From Streptococcus ilei (GTDB lineage: Bacteria; Bacillota; Bacilli; Lactobacillales; Streptococcaceae): a stretch of 64,000 nucleotides of DNA. Positions 17,307-27,517 of the stretch are shown piece after piece (position 1 is the first letter of the stretch; every line of letters starts with the position of its first letter). The notes under the pieces were generated by a model, which was not told where the DNA came from, did no database searches, and was given only the letters and a program-made list of their open reading frames with translations. The stretch spans positions 1,426,001-1,490,000 of the forward strand of contig NC_022584.1 in the NCBI RefSeq assembly GCF_000479335.1, given 5' to 3'. The translations under genes and the position numbers were made by a program.

Positions 17307-18449
17307 TTACTCTTCAATCTCAATGGCATCATCAAGATCTAGTGTTACTTCTTCAAGAAGTGGGCTTTCAGCTACTTCATCTTGTACAACTACAGCAGTG
17401 TCATCATCGATCAAACCGAAGCGCACGCGCACTTGGTGATCAATCTCATCAAAAATTTCTGGATGGTCTGCCAAGTACTTCTTAGCATTTTCAGAACCTT
17501 GGCCAATCTTCTCACCGTTATAAGAATACCAAGCCCCTGCTTTTTGGATCAAATCAAGGTCTGTTGCAATTTTTAGCAATTCGCCTGTACGTGAAATTCC
17601 TTCTCCGTACATGATTTCAACCATGGCTTCTTTGAACGGTGGAGCCACCTTGTTCTTCACAACCTTGATCTTGGTTTCCTTACCAACGTTGGTATCTTTT
17701 TGGTCCCCAGTACCCTTGATTTGAGTATTTCCACGAACATCTAGACGAACAGAAGCGTAGAATTTCAGGGCACGACCACCAGGTGTGGTTTCTGGATTCC
17801 CAAACATGACCCCAACTTTTTCACGCAATTGGTTGATAAAGATAGCAATGGTCTTGGTCTTGTTGATTGAAGCTCCAAGCTTACGCATAGCCTGGCTCAT
17901 CATCCGCGCTTGCAAACCAACGTGGCTGTCACCGATATCTCCATCGATTTCTGCGCGTGGGACCAAGGCAGCAACAGAGTCGATAACGACCAAGTCAACG
18001 GCACCAGAGTCGATCAATTTACCAGCAATTTCAAGTCCTTGTTCCCCTGAGTCTGGTTGAGACAAGAGGAGTTCATCAATATTAACCCCAAGAGCTGCCG
18101 CATAAGATGGGTCCAAGGCATGCTCGGCATCGATAAAGGCAGCAATGCCTCCTTCTTTCTGTGCTTGCGCTACTGCATGGAGGGCAACGGTTGTTTTACC
18201 AGATGATTCTGGACCATAGATTTCGATGATCCGACCTTTTGGATAACCACCAGCACCCAAGGCAATATCAAGAGCCAAGGAACCTGAGCTCATGACTTGA
18301 ACTTTTTGCTCTGCGCGTTCGCCCAGACGCATGATGGATCCTTTACCAAAGTCTTTTTCGATCAACTTTAGGGCATCATTGAGCGCTTTTTCACGCTCGT
18401 CTCCGAATTTCTTAGAGATATCATCTAATTTTTTCTGTTTTTTCGCCAT
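17307..18449 (-). CDS. recA: Recombinase RecA
   Basis: ATP-dependent strand-exchange protein for homologous recombination and transformation. 380 residues with Walker [10 protein letters not shown] (about 75-83), Walker [11 protein letters not shown] (about 150), the L2 loop region [28 protein letters not shown] split around residues 200-225, and an acidic C-terminal tail. It lies 47 bp downstream of cinA, as in other streptococci, so the competence-induced cinA promoter should drive both. A promoter of its own was not clear. Confidence 0.98.
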   Translation of the reverse strand: MAKKQKKLDDISKKFGDEREKALNDALKLIEKDFGKGSIMRLGERAEQKVQVMSSGSLALDIALGAGGYPKGRIIEIYGPESSGKTTVALHAVAQAQKEGGIAAFIDAEHALDPSYAAALGVNIDELLLSQPDSGEQGLEIAGKLIDSGAVDLVVIDSVAALVPRAEIDGDIGDSHVGLQARMMSQAMRKLGASINKTKTIAIFINQLREKVGVMFGNPETTPGGRALKFYASVRLDVRGNTQIKGTGDQKDTNVGKETKIKVVKNKVAPPFKEAMVEIMYGEGISRTGELLKIATDLDLIQKAGAWYSYNGEKIGQGSENAKKYLADHPEIFDEIDHQVRVRFGLIDDDTAVVVQDEVAESPLLEEVTLDLDDAIEIEE

Positions 18450-18496
18450 TCTTTTCTCCTATATTCAAAGCGTAATGCTATACAAGCTTCTTATCA

Positions 18497-19765
18497 TTAT
18501 AGCAAATTTTCATCTAATAATACAGTCCGGCGTACCAGATTAAAGGCATGGAGGACTGCAACTTTCCGAACATCCATACGACTCCGGCCAGCGATATTGA
18601 CCTTGATCGATTGGACTCCTTTAGGACCTGCAATTCCAATAAAAACGGTCCCTGCTGGGTGGCCTTCTAGACTGTCTGGGCCAGCAACACCTGTCAGACT
18701 AACTCCATAATCAGCCCCTGTTAAGAGACGGGCTTGCGCCGCCATCCGCTCAGCTGTATGGGCAGAGACCACTCCATGTTCTTGCAACTCAGCTAGGGGG
18801 ATTTGGAGCATTTTGCTCTTTTCCTCTATGCTGTAGGTGACGAAACCTCCTGGTAGGACTGCTGAGGCTCCTGAGAAATTAGCCAGAGTCGATTGGAACA
18901 TCCCGGCTGTCAAGCTCTCTGCTGCGGTTAGGGTCAAACCTCTCTCTCGCAAGAGTTCAAAAGCAACCTTAGCTAGGGAATTGTCATCTCCATAGCCATA
19001 GAAGAGCTGGCTCAAGGCTTGACCATCTAAAGTCTCATGACGAAGGATCACTTGCTCCAACTGATCCAATTTCTGATCAGCCTGCTCTTGTGACGCAGCC
19101 TTGGTCGACAAGCGCAAGGTCACTTCTCCGGTCTTGGCATAAGGAGCCACCGTCGGGTCAGTCTGGCCATCAATCACATCGGCTAGAACGGTTACCAGCT
19201 GGCTTTCCCCGATTCCAAAAAAGCGCAAGACGCGTGAGTAGAGCTTCTCGCCTGTGGCTAGAAGGGGCACTAACTCATCAGTAACCATAGGTTTCAGTTC
19301 ACTAGGGGGACCAGGCAAGACCACATAGCTAACGCCCTCTACTTCAATCAACCCTCCCACTGCCAAACCAGTCAAATTTTGGAGCGGTGTTGAGCCTGTC
19401 ACTATTTGCGCTTGTCTCAGATTGTTGGGAGTTCGGATATGTTCTGGCCGACTGGCAAAGAAGCGGTCCAACTTGGCCATTGCTTCTGGATCAAAGGTCA
19501 GGTCTCTACCCAAGAACTGCGCTAGGGTCTGCTTGGTCAGGTCGTCTTCGGTCGGTCCGAGGCCTCCCGTGAGGATGACGAGATCACTTCGATCACGCGC
19601 AATCGCAAGAACAGACAAGAGACGATCGGCATTATCCCCAACTGCAGTTTGGAAATAAACGTCGATCCCTAGACCGGCCAACTTTTCTGATAAGAATTGC
19701 GCATTGGTATTGACAATCTGTCCTGTGAGAATTTCAGTTCCCACTGCAATGATCTCTGCTTTCAT
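18497..19765 (-). CDS. cinA: Competence-induced protein CinA (nicotinamide-nucleotide amidase family)
   Basis: 422 residues with an N-terminal MoCF-like domain ([26 protein letters not shown] near 66-76) and a C-terminal CinA/PncC amidase domain ([10 protein letters not shown] near 282; [11 protein letters not shown] near 350). In pneumococcus CinA recruits RecA to the membrane during transformation; PncC-type domains deamidate NMN. The gene is directly preceded by a com-box (19783-19790) and has a GGAGG ribosome-binding site. Confidence 0.96.
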   Translation of the reverse strand: MKAEIIAVGTEILTGQIVNTNAQFLSEKLAGLGIDVYFQTAVGDNADRLLSVLAIARDRSDLVILTGGLGPTEDDLTKQTLAQFLGRDLTFDPEAMAKLDRFFASRPEHIRTPNNLRQAQIVTGSTPLQNLTGLAVGGLIEVEGVSYVVLPGPPSELKPMVTDELVPLLATGEKLYSRVLRFFGIGESQLVTVLADVIDGQTDPTVAPYAKTGEVTLRLSTKAASQEQADQKLDQLEQVILRHETLDGQALSQLFYGYGDDNSLAKVAFELLRERGLTLTAAESLTAGMFQSTLANFSGASAVLPGGFVTYSIEEKSKMLQIPLAELQEHGVVSAHTAERMAAQARLLTGADYGVSLTGVAGPDSLEGHPAGTVFIGIAGPKGVQSIKVNIAGRSRMDVRKVAVLHAFNLVRRTVLLDENLL

Positions 19766-19782
19766 AACGCCTCCACTTATAC

Positions 19783-19790
19783 TATTCGTA
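19783..19790 (-). promoter_or_regulatory. SigX (ComX) com-box of cinA-recA
   Basis: The minus strand reads TACGAATA, an exact match to the streptococcal late-competence promoter core, about 17 nt before the cinA start codon. Transcription of cinA-recA should therefore rise with the alternative sigma factor during competence. Confidence 0.88.
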
Positions 19791-19810
19791 ATTTTTCTTC
19801 ATTGTAACAC

Positions 19811-19845
19811 AAAAATAGAAAAATCGTAGAAAAATTTTCTACGAT
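19811..19845 (-). terminator. Terminator after tag
   Basis: Near-perfect palindrome ATCGTAGAAAA A TTTTCTACGAT (19823-19845), followed on the minus strand by a T-rich tract. It separates the mutL-ruvA-tag unit from cinA. Confidence 0.8.
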
Positions 19846-19848
19846 GGG

Positions 19849-20415
19849 TTAGCTATTCGGATTTTTCCATTCACAATCATTCTCATGGTCATTGACCAGG
19901 CCTGCTGCTTGTAGGTAGGATAAGACCGCAACGGGACCCGTAAACTTGAAACCACGCTTTTTGAGGTCCTTGGCTAGCTTCTCAGAAAGAACTGTCTTCG
20001 CTGGAGCCTGCCGGTAATCTGGAACATCATTGACGATGGTTTTCCCATTGACAAAAGACCAAAGATAAGCATCAAAGGTGCCAAACTCTGCCTGGACTTG
20101 TAGAAAGGCTTGAGCGTTGGCTCGTGTGGCAAAAATCTTTGCCCGATTTCGAATGATAGCTGGATTGTCCATCAAGGGCTCCAATTCAGAGTCAGTCATC
20201 TTTGCGACCGCTTGAATTTGATAGCCATGAAACGCTTCTCGGAAAGCTTGGCGTTTATTGAGCACCGTTTCCCAAGACAGACCAGCCTGATAGGTCTCCA
20301 TACAGAGCAACTCAAAAAGGGCTTGATCATCGTGGAGAGGACGTCCCCATTCTTCATCATGGTAGGCTACATAGAGCGGGTTATTCATTTTAACCCAGCC
20401 ACAACGTTTTGGCAT
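19849..20415 (-). CDS. tag: DNA-3-methyladenine glycosylase I
   Basis: Removes 3-methyladenine from alkylated DNA. 188 residues with the family N-terminus MPKRCGWVK, YHDEEWG (about 18-24), LFELLCMETYQAGLSW and, near the C-terminus, the conserved VNDHENDC segment that carries zinc ligands. It starts 9 bp after ruvA and ends the mutL-ruvA-tag repair unit. Confidence 0.94.
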   Translation of the reverse strand: MPKRCGWVKMNNPLYVAYHDEEWGRPLHDDQALFELLCMETYQAGLSWETVLNKRQAFREAFHGYQIQAVAKMTDSELEPLMDNPAIIRNRAKIFATRANAQAFLQVQAEFGTFDAYLWSFVNGKTIVNDVPDYRQAPAKTVLSEKLAKDLKKRGFKFTGPVAVLSYLQAAGLVNDHENDCEWKNPNS

Positions 20416-20424
20416 CTTCTTCTC

Positions 20425-21018
20425 CTATTTCACCAACATCTTAAGGGCAGACTTGATGTAGTTTTCAGCAGTATCAGAAGTTCCTTCAAAGAATTTCTTG
20501 ATTTTCTTAAGTTCCGTTGCCTTGTAGCCCAATGCCAACATGGCTTCCATAGCTTCTTCAAGGGATTGGTTTTCTTCTGCAACTTTGGCTTTAGACTGAG
20601 CCGGTGCATCTTCTAGGTCAAGATTGATCTTACCTTCCAAGTCCAGCACCATCTGTTGAGCTGTTTTCTTGCCGATCTTTGGAAACTTGGTCAAGTAGGT
20701 AATGTTCTTGCTTTCGATGGCTTGGACAAGACCTGCATTATCGTCTGCAGCAATGATAGCCAGAGCTGAGACAGGTCCAATCCCAGAGACTGAGATCAAG
20801 TTTAAAAAGAGCTGTTTCTCTTCTTCGGTTGCAAAACCATAGAGAAGGTGAGCGTCTTCACGGACCACTTGGTGCAGATAGACGTGCACCTCTTGATTCA
20901 TTTTGCCAGAGTAGGCATAGGGATTGGCCACATGCAAGAGATAGCCGATTCCAGCTGTTTCTACCACAATGTATTTAGCAGTGATTTTCGTCAAGATTCC
21001 TTTAATGTATTCGTACAT
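20425..21018 (-). CDS. ruvA: Holliday junction DNA helicase subunit RuvA
   Basis: Binds four-way junctions and loads the RuvB motor. 197 residues: N-terminal OB-fold ([12 protein letters not shown]...), two HhH motifs in the middle ([14 protein letters not shown] and [19 protein letters not shown]), and a small C-terminal RuvB-binding domain ([18 protein letters not shown]). Downstream of mutL and upstream of tag, an order common in streptococci. Confidence 0.96.
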   Translation of the reverse strand: MYEYIKGILTKITAKYIVVETAGIGYLLHVANPYAYSGKMNQEVHVYLHQVVREDAHLLYGFATEEEKQLFLNLISVSGIGPVSALAIIAADDNAGLVQAIESKNITYLTKFPKIGKKTAQQMVLDLEGKINLDLEDAPAQSKAKVAEENQSLEEAMEAMLALGYKATELKKIKKFFEGTSDTAENYIKSALKMLVK

Positions 21019-21038
21019 AAGATTCCTTTATTGTTTGA

Positions 21039-22988
21039 TTAATATTTGCCCAATTCCCGTAGGCTAGTGTGATTTTCCTGAATGCGTCGGAACATCTTTT
21101 CCATATCCGACTTGGTAAAGTTAACCAAAACCGGACGACCGTGAGGGCAGTTATAGGGGTTGTCACATTGGGACAGTTGATAGATCAGGTCGCGTGCAGA
21201 GTAATCGTCCAGTGTATGGTTGGCCTTGATGGAGCGTTTGCAGGACATCATGATAGCCAACTCAGCCCGGTATTTCTTGATGGACACTTCCTTGGTCAAG
21301 AGGAGCATGTCACACATTTCGTAGATACCCGACTCGATCTCTTCTTCCTTCATCCAGATCGGATGCTCCCGCAAGATCAACTGGTTAGCTCCGTATTCTT
21401 CTAAGTAGACGCCCACTTCTTCTAAGAGGTGCTTGCGCTGTTGCAGGCGGATCAGATCGTCTGTAGGGAACTCAAAGATATAAGGGACCAGCAGTTGTTG
21501 CTGACTGCCGTCCACATCCCCGATACTCTCCCGGTATTCTTCGTATTTGACCCGCTCTTGGGCCGCGTGCTGGTCAATGATATATAGGCCCCCATTTCCT
21601 TGGGCAAAGAGATAGGTTCCATGCATCTGACCAAAATATTCCAACTCTGGGAAGGTGGATGCTTCCTCTCCCTCCAGCTTGTCATAGGCCTTGTCTAGAC
21701 TAGCCAGATCCAACTCTGGGTGGTCTAGTTGGTCGTACTGAGGCGTCTTTCGCTCCGCAAACTTGATAGCTGGTGACTTAGTCTCCTGATTTCCCTCTTC
21801 TGGGGCAAAGAGAATCGTTTGCTCTGGGCTTATTTCACCACTTGGACGAGATTCCCCAACCTCTGGACGGACAAAGAAATCTCCCTTGTCTCGGTCGTAA
21901 TAGAGGCTGTTTTCTTTTAGGGGGAGACTGGTCTGAACCGGCTTTTCTGTTCGACGAAGTGTCGATTTGGCCAGATTTTCCAAAGCATCTGGAATCAGAT
22001 CTTGCTCTTTCAAAGTGGAAACAATCGCTTGGGAAATCAAGTCCATCAGTTCTCGTTCTTTAGAAATACGGACCTCTTGCTTGGTCGGGTGGACATTGAC
22101 ATCAGCTAGATAGGGGTCAATCTGGATATTGATGACCGCTATCGGGAAGCGTCCGACCATGAGTTTACTGCCGTAGCCATCCAAGATAGCCCGGTTGAGC
22201 AAGAAATTCTTGATGTAACGGCCGTTGATAAAAAGGCTAATATAGTTGCGATTGGCCCGGGTCAGTTCTGGCAAAGAGACGAAGCCGGACACTTCAAAGT
22301 CCAAATCACCTGTCTCGATGGCAACCATTTTCTTGGCGGTAGCAAGGCCGTAGACTCCTGCGATGGCTTGGCGGAGATTTCCCGTCCCTGCCGTCCGTGT
22401 CATTTCATGGCCGTCATTGATCAAGGTGAAGGCAATCTCTGGATGGGCCAGACTCAAGCGATTGAGAATGTCGACGATATGGGACAACTCTGCCTGTTGG
22501 CTCTTCATATATTTGAGGCGGGCTGGTGTATTGAAAAAGAGGTCCTCGATCTTAATTTTAGTCCCCACAGGGCTAGTCGCCGGCTCAAGAGAAGTGATTT
22601 CCCCCCCTTTAGCCTCTAGCTTGGTTCCATGACTGGCTCCTTCCTGAGCTGTTAGAATGGTCATAACACTGACAGAGGCAATGGAGGGCAAGGCCTCGCC
22701 ACGGAAGCCTAGGGTCCGAATCCGAAAGAGATCGGCTTGACTCTTAATCTTACTAGTCGCATGGCGACGAAGGGCTAATTCCACTTCCTCGTGGGCAATC
22801 CCTTGTCCATTATCCGTAATTTGAATGGTCTTTAAGCCCGCTTCTTCAATCTCTACGACAATCTGACTGGCTCCTGCATCGATGGAGTTTTCAACCAGTT
22901 CCTTGACCACACTAGCAGGGCGCTCGATGACCTCACCGGCAGCGATCTGATTGGCTAGAATTTCTGGTAATTCGATAATCTGTGACAT
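21039..22988 (-). CDS. mutL: DNA mismatch repair protein MutL
   Basis: GHKL ATPase that links MutS mismatch detection to strand incision. 649 residues. N-terminal ATPase motifs: [11 protein letters not shown] (about 30-40), DNGQGI (about 59-64), TLGFRGEAL (about 92-100). The C-terminal domain has [13 protein letters not shown], the metal-binding endonuclease motif found in organisms without MutH, and a CPHGRP zinc/metal motif near the end. Single long gene with an extended -10 promoter at 23029-23037. Confidence 0.97.
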   Translation of the reverse strand: MSQIIELPEILANQIAAGEVIERPASVVKELVENSIDAGASQIVVEIEEAGLKTIQITDNGQGIAHEEVELALRRHATSKIKSQADLFRIRTLGFRGEALPSIASVSVMTILTAQEGASHGTKLEAKGGEITSLEPATSPVGTKIKIEDLFFNTPARLKYMKSQQAELSHIVDILNRLSLAHPEIAFTLINDGHEMTRTAGTGNLRQAIAGVYGLATAKKMVAIETGDLDFEVSGFVSLPELTRANRNYISLFINGRYIKNFLLNRAILDGYGSKLMVGRFPIAVINIQIDPYLADVNVHPTKQEVRISKERELMDLISQAIVSTLKEQDLIPDALENLAKSTLRRTEKPVQTSLPLKENSLYYDRDKGDFFVRPEVGESRPSGEISPEQTILFAPEEGNQETKSPAIKFAERKTPQYDQLDHPELDLASLDKAYDKLEGEEASTFPELEYFGQMHGTYLFAQGNGGLYIIDQHAAQERVKYEEYRESIGDVDGSQQQLLVPYIFEFPTDDLIRLQQRKHLLEEVGVYLEEYGANQLILREHPIWMKEEEIESGIYEMCDMLLLTKEVSIKKYRAELAIMMSCKRSIKANHTLDDYSARDLIYQLSQCDNPYNCPHGRPVLVNFTKSDMEKMFRRIQENHTSLRELGKY

Positions 22989-23028
22989 AGCTTCCCCTCT
23001 TATCTTTTATACGCGCATAGGTAGAACT

Positions 23029-23037
23029 ATTATACCA
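23029..23037 (-). promoter_or_regulatory. Extended -10 promoter of mutL-ruvA-tag
   Basis: The minus strand reads TGGTATAAT about 40 nt before the mutL start. No clear -35. Confidence 0.6.
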
Positions 23038-23241
23038 TATCTCCAAGGAAGGCCTCCGTTTATAAAACCTTATCCCCTAGCTCCATTAAAGATACTGGAC
23101 TTCTACCAGATAAACAGACAAAATGACCGAATATGCAAAAAACCTTGTCTTGATGCCTGAAAAAGTGTTTAATAGAATTGTAAGCAAGAGGTCCTGCTAG
23201 CGAATCGCTTACCTTACGTCAATCAGTTAGAAGGGATTTGT

Positions 23242-23679
23242 ATGAAAGTAACAGTAACCATTGACCCTCATTTTCAAGAAGAAGGTGTTGCTATCACAGC
23301 GCCACAACCTAGCGAACGCATCCAGAAAGTCCAACAATTCATAGAGGAATTGGACCAGAAGGAACGCTTGCGAGCGAAAAAGGATGGGGAAACCTATCTT
23401 GTAGAGACCCACTTGTTTCATCGTTTCTATATTGAAAACCGGCAAGTGGTGGGGGAAACAAAGGATGACCACTTCATCCTCACAGGTCCTCTCTACCAAC
23501 TCTCTGAAGACTTGCCCATCTACTTTTTAAAAATTTCCCAATCTGAAATTATCAATACCAAAGAAATCGATCACCTGCATTTTACCGGTAGCGGATCGGT
23601 TCAAATCTATCTCAAAAACGGAAGGATGACTTACTCCTCTCGTCGTTATTTAAAAGCTATTAAGGAGAAACTCTCATGA
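23242..23679 (+). CDS. LytTR-domain transcriptional regulator
   Basis: 145-residue regulator with no receiver domain. The C-terminal ~95 residues fit a LytTR DNA-binding domain (FLKISQSEIINTKEIDHLHF...GSVQIYLKNGRMTYSSRRYLKAIKEKL). Single-domain LytTR proteins are often paired with a membrane protein that inhibits them; here the next gene encodes a DUF3021 protein and the two overlap by 4 bp. The start has a GAAGGGA ribosome-binding site. An inverted repeat GTAAGC/GCTTAC (23180-23212) just upstream could be part of autoregulation, which is inference. Confidence 0.87.
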   Translation: MKVTVTIDPHFQEEGVAITAPQPSERIQKVQQFIEELDQKERLRAKKDGETYLVETHLFHRFYIENRQVVGETKDDHFILTGPLYQLSEDLPIYFLKISQSEIINTKEIDHLHFTGSGSVQIYLKNGRMTYSSRRYLKAIKEKLS

Positions 23680-24134
23680 TGAAAAACCATTTTACCAACG
23701 CTTTGAAAGGGATCTTGATCGGTCTCATCCTCTCTATCCTCTTTTCTTTTTTAAACTCCCCTTCCACTTATACGCCTCTCAGTCCTAGCTCAGCTGTCGG
23801 CCAGTGGATGCAAGCCCACGAAGTTCATGGATCCCTTGTTATGCTCTATTGTACCCTTATCTGGGCCGGTATCGGACTCCTCTTCAGCTTGGGGAGTGTC
23901 CTTTTCAACAAAGATTGGAGCTTGCTTCGCGCGACCGTCAGCCACTACCTCTTGATGCTCTTTGGTTTCCTACCTTTAGCAACCTTGGGTGGCTGGTTCC
24001 CAATGAAAATCAGTTTTTATCTCTCTGTCATTTTTGAGTTTAGCTTCGTCTATCTCATTGTCTGGGCTGTCTCTTACTACCTCAATAAAAAGAAAGTGGA
24101 TGACATCAATCGTCAGTTGCAAGGAAAGGCTTGA
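23676..24134 (+). CDS. DUF3021 family membrane protein
   Basis: 152-residue protein with four predicted transmembrane helices (about 12-30, 55-75, 85-108, 115-138) and a short basic tail. DUF3021 proteins are typically encoded next to a LytTR regulator and are thought to hold it at the membrane, by analogy with characterised LytTR regulatory systems. Translation is coupled to the upstream gene by an ATGA overlap. The signal sensed is unknown. Confidence 0.85.
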   Translation: MMKNHFTNALKGILIGLILSILFSFLNSPSTYTPLSPSSAVGQWMQAHEVHGSLVMLYCTLIWAGIGLLFSLGSVLFNKDWSLLRATVSHYLLMLFGFLPLATLGGWFPMKISFYLSVIFEFSFVYLIVWAVSYYLNKKKVDDINRQLQGKA

Positions 24135-24139
24135 TAAAT

Positions 24140-24319
24140 AAAAAGAGGCTAGGACAAAAGTCCTAGCCTCTCAATTGTCTTTGGATTGTCGAGTAAGACG
24201 CAGTGGTTGAGTGGGCTCTACTACGCTGATTTCATCTGCTTTTACAGCCCTACTCAACTGTGCGGAGGTGGGACGACGAAATCGAATTCTAACGAATGAC
24301 CGATTTCTGTCCCACTCTC
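24140..24319. repeat. Structured repeat, long copy B
   Basis: Reverse-complement copy of the element at 12020-12194. Left end is a GAGGCTAGGAC AAAA GTCCTAGCCTC hairpin; right end carries GATTTCTGTCCCACTCTCT. Compared with copy A, I see two substitutions in the core and a different far end. It fills almost the whole gap between the convergent DUF3021 and mutS genes and can serve as a two-way terminator. Confidence 0.85.
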
Positions 24320-24321
24320 TC

Positions 24322-26865
24322 TTATATTCTCTTTTTCATCTCGGCAACTGCCATCATGACTTCCATCGGGGTCATGTTGTAGATATCGAGATTGTTTAAT
24401 TCTTCTAGTACTGGGTGAGTGGTGTCTGCCGCAAACAGAGATAACTGCTCTCCAAGCTCTTGAGAGGATTGCTTGGTTGGAGCTGCTACTGGCACTTCTT
24501 GGCTTTGGCCTTCTAGTTGACTCAGGATGGCATCTGCCCGCTTCAAGAGATCGCTTGGCAGGCCTGCAATCTTAGCTACATGGATCCCGTAGGATTTATC
24601 AGCAGGTCCCTCTTCGATCCGGTGCAAGAAGGTCACTTGGCCGTCCTTCTCCAAGGTAGCGACGTGGACATTGCGCAAGCGAGATAGGGTCTGCTCCAAG
24701 TCGGTTAGCTCATGGTAGTGGGTAGCAAAGAGTGTCTTGGCCCCTGTCCGGTCATGAATGTATTCGATAATGGCTTGGGCCAGAGCCATGCCATCATAGG
24801 TCGCCGTTCCCCGTCCCAACTCATCAAACAAGATAAGAGAGGCTGGAGTCGCTTGACGAATGGCATTGTTGGCCTCCATCATCTCAACCATAAAGGTCGA
24901 CTGGCCGGACACCAAGTCATCTGCCGCCCCAATCCGAGTGTAAATGGCATCAAAGAGAGGGAGGATTGCCGCTTGAGCTGGTACAAAGGAGCCAATCTGG
25001 GCCATAATGACAATGATAGCCAATTGACGCATATAGGTGGACTTCCCGCTCATATTGGGCCCCGTAATCAACTGGATATCACAGGTCTCATCCATGAGGA
25101 TACTATTGGGAATGTAGCTTTGAGCTCCCATTACCTTCTCAACAACCGGGTGACGGCCCTTTTCAATCCGGATATCACGCGCCTCTTGGAAGACTGGACG
25201 GGTCAGTTGTTGCCTTTCAGCCACACAGGCCAGCCCCTGCAAAACGTCCACCGTTGCTAGAGCTTGGGCTAGTGACTGCAAGCGCTGAATGTACTTGCCG
25301 ACTTCCTCTCTGATTCGTAGGAAAATCGCATACTCCAGACTGGTTGATTGTTCCCGAGCTTCTAGCATCTCTCCTTCAATCCGAGCCAATTCTTCTGTCC
25401 CAAAACGCTCGGAGTTTTTCAAGGTCGCCTTGCGGAAGAAATGAGCTGGCACACGGGATAATTGGGAGTTGGTCACATGGAAATAGTAACCGTCTTTTTT
25501 GTTGTAGTCAATTTTAAGACCGGTAATACCACTGGCTTCGCGTTCCTTGGCTTCAATCTCTGCAATCCAGCCGGTCCCTTCTCGGAGGACGACACGGTAC
25601 TGATCCAGGGTTGGATCAAAACCGGTACGGATGATATTGCCTTCTGTCAGAACAATCGGGGCATCCGGGTCAATCGCTGCTTCGATGAGACGGCAAAGCT
25701 CTGGTAGCTCATCTAACTGGGCAATGAGGGGGTCTAGAACAGGCTCTCCCATCTCGACCAAAAGCGACTTGATCAAGGGAACGTGGCGCAGCGTTTCGCC
25801 CAATTGCAAGAGGTCCTTGGGAGTAATCTTGCCAAAGGAGACCCGACTGGCCAAACGCTCGATGTCATACACACCTTTGAGACGATCTGCCAGATCACTT
25901 CGCTCAAAGAAATGGTCCAAGAAGACTTGGATAATCTCTTGGCGCTCTTCGATCCGATGACGGTCCATTAAGGGTTTCTGGATCCAAGCCCGTAAGAGAC
26001 GACCTCCCATGGCTGTCTTGCTTTCATCTAGGAGCCAGTAGAGGCTGCCGTGTTTTTTACCTGTCCGGGCATTCTCTGTCAAGTCCAAACTCGCCTTGGT
26101 CGCATAATCCATCTGCAAGAAATCACGGACTTCATAGTGATGGGCAGGCTTGATATGGTGGAGCTCCCGCTTCTGGGTTTCCTGTACGTATTGGAGCAGA
26201 CCTCCAGCCGCTATTCTCTCCAAATGAGTCAACTCAGCCCCTAGAAGTTGAACATCCTCCGCCACTTCTGAGATAGGGGAGAGTAAGAGGTTCATTTGGC
26301 CAAGAAGGACTCTTTCTTCCATTTCTGACAAGGAGTAGGTCAAGACAATTTCACGCGCCCGCAGGTTTCGTATTTCCCCACAGACCATGGCAAAATCATT
26401 CAAACTAGTGACCTGAAACTCTCCAGTCACCAAGTCCATATAGGCAAGGCCATAATCCGTCTCATCATGAGACAAGGCTACCAAGAAGTTGTTGGCGCTG
26501 TCTGGCTTGGTCGAATCGACAACGGTCCCTGGAGTAATGACTTGGACCACTTCCCGCTTGACCACACCGACGGCTTGCTTAGGATCTTCCATCTGCTCTG
26601 CAATAGCCACCTTATAGCCTTTTTCGATCAAAACATCGATGTACTGCTGGGCTGAATGATAAGGTACTCCAGCCATGGGAATCGGATTTTCTGCATTTTT
26701 ATTCCTTGAAGTCAAGGAAATCTCTAAAATCTGTGCGGCATTGACGGCATCTTCATAAAAGAGCTCGTAAAAATCCCCCATCCGAAAGAGCAAAAAAGCA
26801 TCCGGATAGTCTTTTTTGATATCTAGGTATTGCTGCATGCCAGGTGATATTTTTTCTGCTGCCAT
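24322..26865 (-). CDS. mutS: DNA mismatch recognition protein MutS
   Basis: Binds mismatches and recruits MutL. 847 residues from the ATG at 26865 ([18 protein letters not shown]), which has an AAAGGAG site at 4 nt; the frame is open 30 bp further but without a signal. The mismatch-reading FYE is in [10 protein letters not shown] (about 29-38), Walker A is GPNMSGKST near 600, and Walker B is [12 protein letters not shown] near 680. Lies downstream of argR, the mutS-argR-argS layout of streptococci. Confidence 0.97.
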   Translation of the reverse strand: MAAEKISPGMQQYLDIKKDYPDAFLLFRMGDFYELFYEDAVNAAQILEISLTSRNKNAENPIPMAGVPYHSAQQYIDVLIEKGYKVAIAEQMEDPKQAVGVVKREVVQVITPGTVVDSTKPDSANNFLVALSHDETDYGLAYMDLVTGEFQVTSLNDFAMVCGEIRNLRAREIVLTYSLSEMEERVLLGQMNLLLSPISEVAEDVQLLGAELTHLERIAAGGLLQYVQETQKRELHHIKPAHHYEVRDFLQMDYATKASLDLTENARTGKKHGSLYWLLDESKTAMGGRLLRAWIQKPLMDRHRIEERQEIIQVFLDHFFERSDLADRLKGVYDIERLASRVSFGKITPKDLLQLGETLRHVPLIKSLLVEMGEPVLDPLIAQLDELPELCRLIEAAIDPDAPIVLTEGNIIRTGFDPTLDQYRVVLREGTGWIAEIEAKEREASGITGLKIDYNKKDGYYFHVTNSQLSRVPAHFFRKATLKNSERFGTEELARIEGEMLEAREQSTSLEYAIFLRIREEVGKYIQRLQSLAQALATVDVLQGLACVAERQQLTRPVFQEARDIRIEKGRHPVVEKVMGAQSYIPNSILMDETCDIQLITGPNMSGKSTYMRQLAIIVIMAQIGSFVPAQAAILPLFDAIYTRIGAADDLVSGQSTFMVEMMEANNAIRQATPASLILFDELGRGTATYDGMALAQAIIEYIHDRTGAKTLFATHYHELTDLEQTLSRLRNVHVATLEKDGQVTFLHRIEEGPADKSYGIHVAKIAGLPSDLLKRADAILSQLEGQSQEVPVAAPTKQSSQELGEQLSLFAADTTHPVLEELNNLDIYNMTPMEVMMAVAEMKKRI

Positions 26866-26971
26866 ATCGCTCCTTTTCTCTATCATTTCATTCATTCTGA
26901 GAACTTACTCCAACACTAAACTGATATAAAAGGAGGGCCGATCCCTTTCTGGACTGGTCCCTCGCCCTTGA

Positions 26972-27415
26972 CTAGTGACTAGAATGTTGGAGAATGGTCT
27001 GCTGGACCGTTTGTGCGACTTCTTGGTCCTTGCAAACAATTAAAAGGGTATTGGCCCCTGCGACGGTTCCAAGGATTTGATCATCCAAAATTTCATCGAC
27101 TGCATTGGCTAAAATCGCCGCCTCTCCAAGCTCCGTCCGAACAACCAGTGTGAACTCTGCTCTCGAGACCACTTGTGCATATTGAGCAATCAGTCTAAAA
27201 ATATCTGTTCGATCAGGTTCATCGGCTAATTTATAATAGAGACCACCCTTCTCTTTTACTTTGATCAGACCAATTTCTCGTAGGTCTCTGGATAAGGTTG
27301 TCTGGGTCACTCCCGCCCCTCTCTGATCTAAACGGTCTTGAATTTCTTTTTGCGTCGATAACTTCTCATTTTGGATAATTTCTCGAATCAAAAGCTGACG
27401 TTCATCTTTTTTCAT
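26972..27415 (-). CDS. argR: Arginine repressor ArgR/AhrC family
   Basis: 147 residues with an N-terminal winged helix (RQLLIREIIQNEKLSTQKEIQDRL; SRDLREIGLIKVKEK) and a C-terminal arginine-binding hexamerisation domain (LGTVAGANTLLIVCKD). Controls arginine metabolism genes in response to arginine. It is divergent from argS, and a near-consensus ARG box lies just inside its own promoter region (27428-27445), which suggests autoregulation. Streptococci carry several ArgR paralogues, so the exact target set is open. Confidence 0.93.
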   Translation of the reverse strand: MKKDERQLLIREIIQNEKLSTQKEIQDRLDQRGAGVTQTTLSRDLREIGLIKVKEKGGLYYKLADEPDRTDIFRLIAQYAQVVSRAEFTLVVRTELGEAAILANAVDEILDDQILGTVAGANTLLIVCKDQEVAQTVQQTILQHSSH

Positions 27416-27427
27416 TTTTGCTCCACT

Positions 27428-27445
27428 TTTGAATAATTATACTTT
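27428..27445. promoter_or_regulatory. Candidate ARG box between argR and argS
   Basis: TTTGAATAATTATACTTT fits the ARG-box consensus TNTGNATWWWWATNCANT with one mismatch. It lies immediately downstream of the argR -10. Confidence 0.6.
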
Positions 27446-27446
27446 G

Positions 27447-27455
27447 ATTATACCA
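27447..27455 (-). promoter_or_regulatory. Extended -10 promoter of argR
   Basis: The minus strand reads TGGTATAAT. It abuts the ARG box, so a bound repressor would cover the start site. Confidence 0.6.
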
Positions 27456-27461
27456 AAAAGT

Positions 27462-27491
27462 TTGAAGAAAGGCCGAATTTTGTGATAGAAT
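27462..27491 (+). promoter_or_regulatory. argS promoter
   Basis: -35 TTGAAG (27462-27467), 18-nt spacer, extended -10 TGA-TAGAAT (27486-27491), 26 nt before the start codon. Confidence 0.55.
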
Positions 27492-27517
27492 AGTAACAAA
27501 AGACCAAAGGAGCTACT

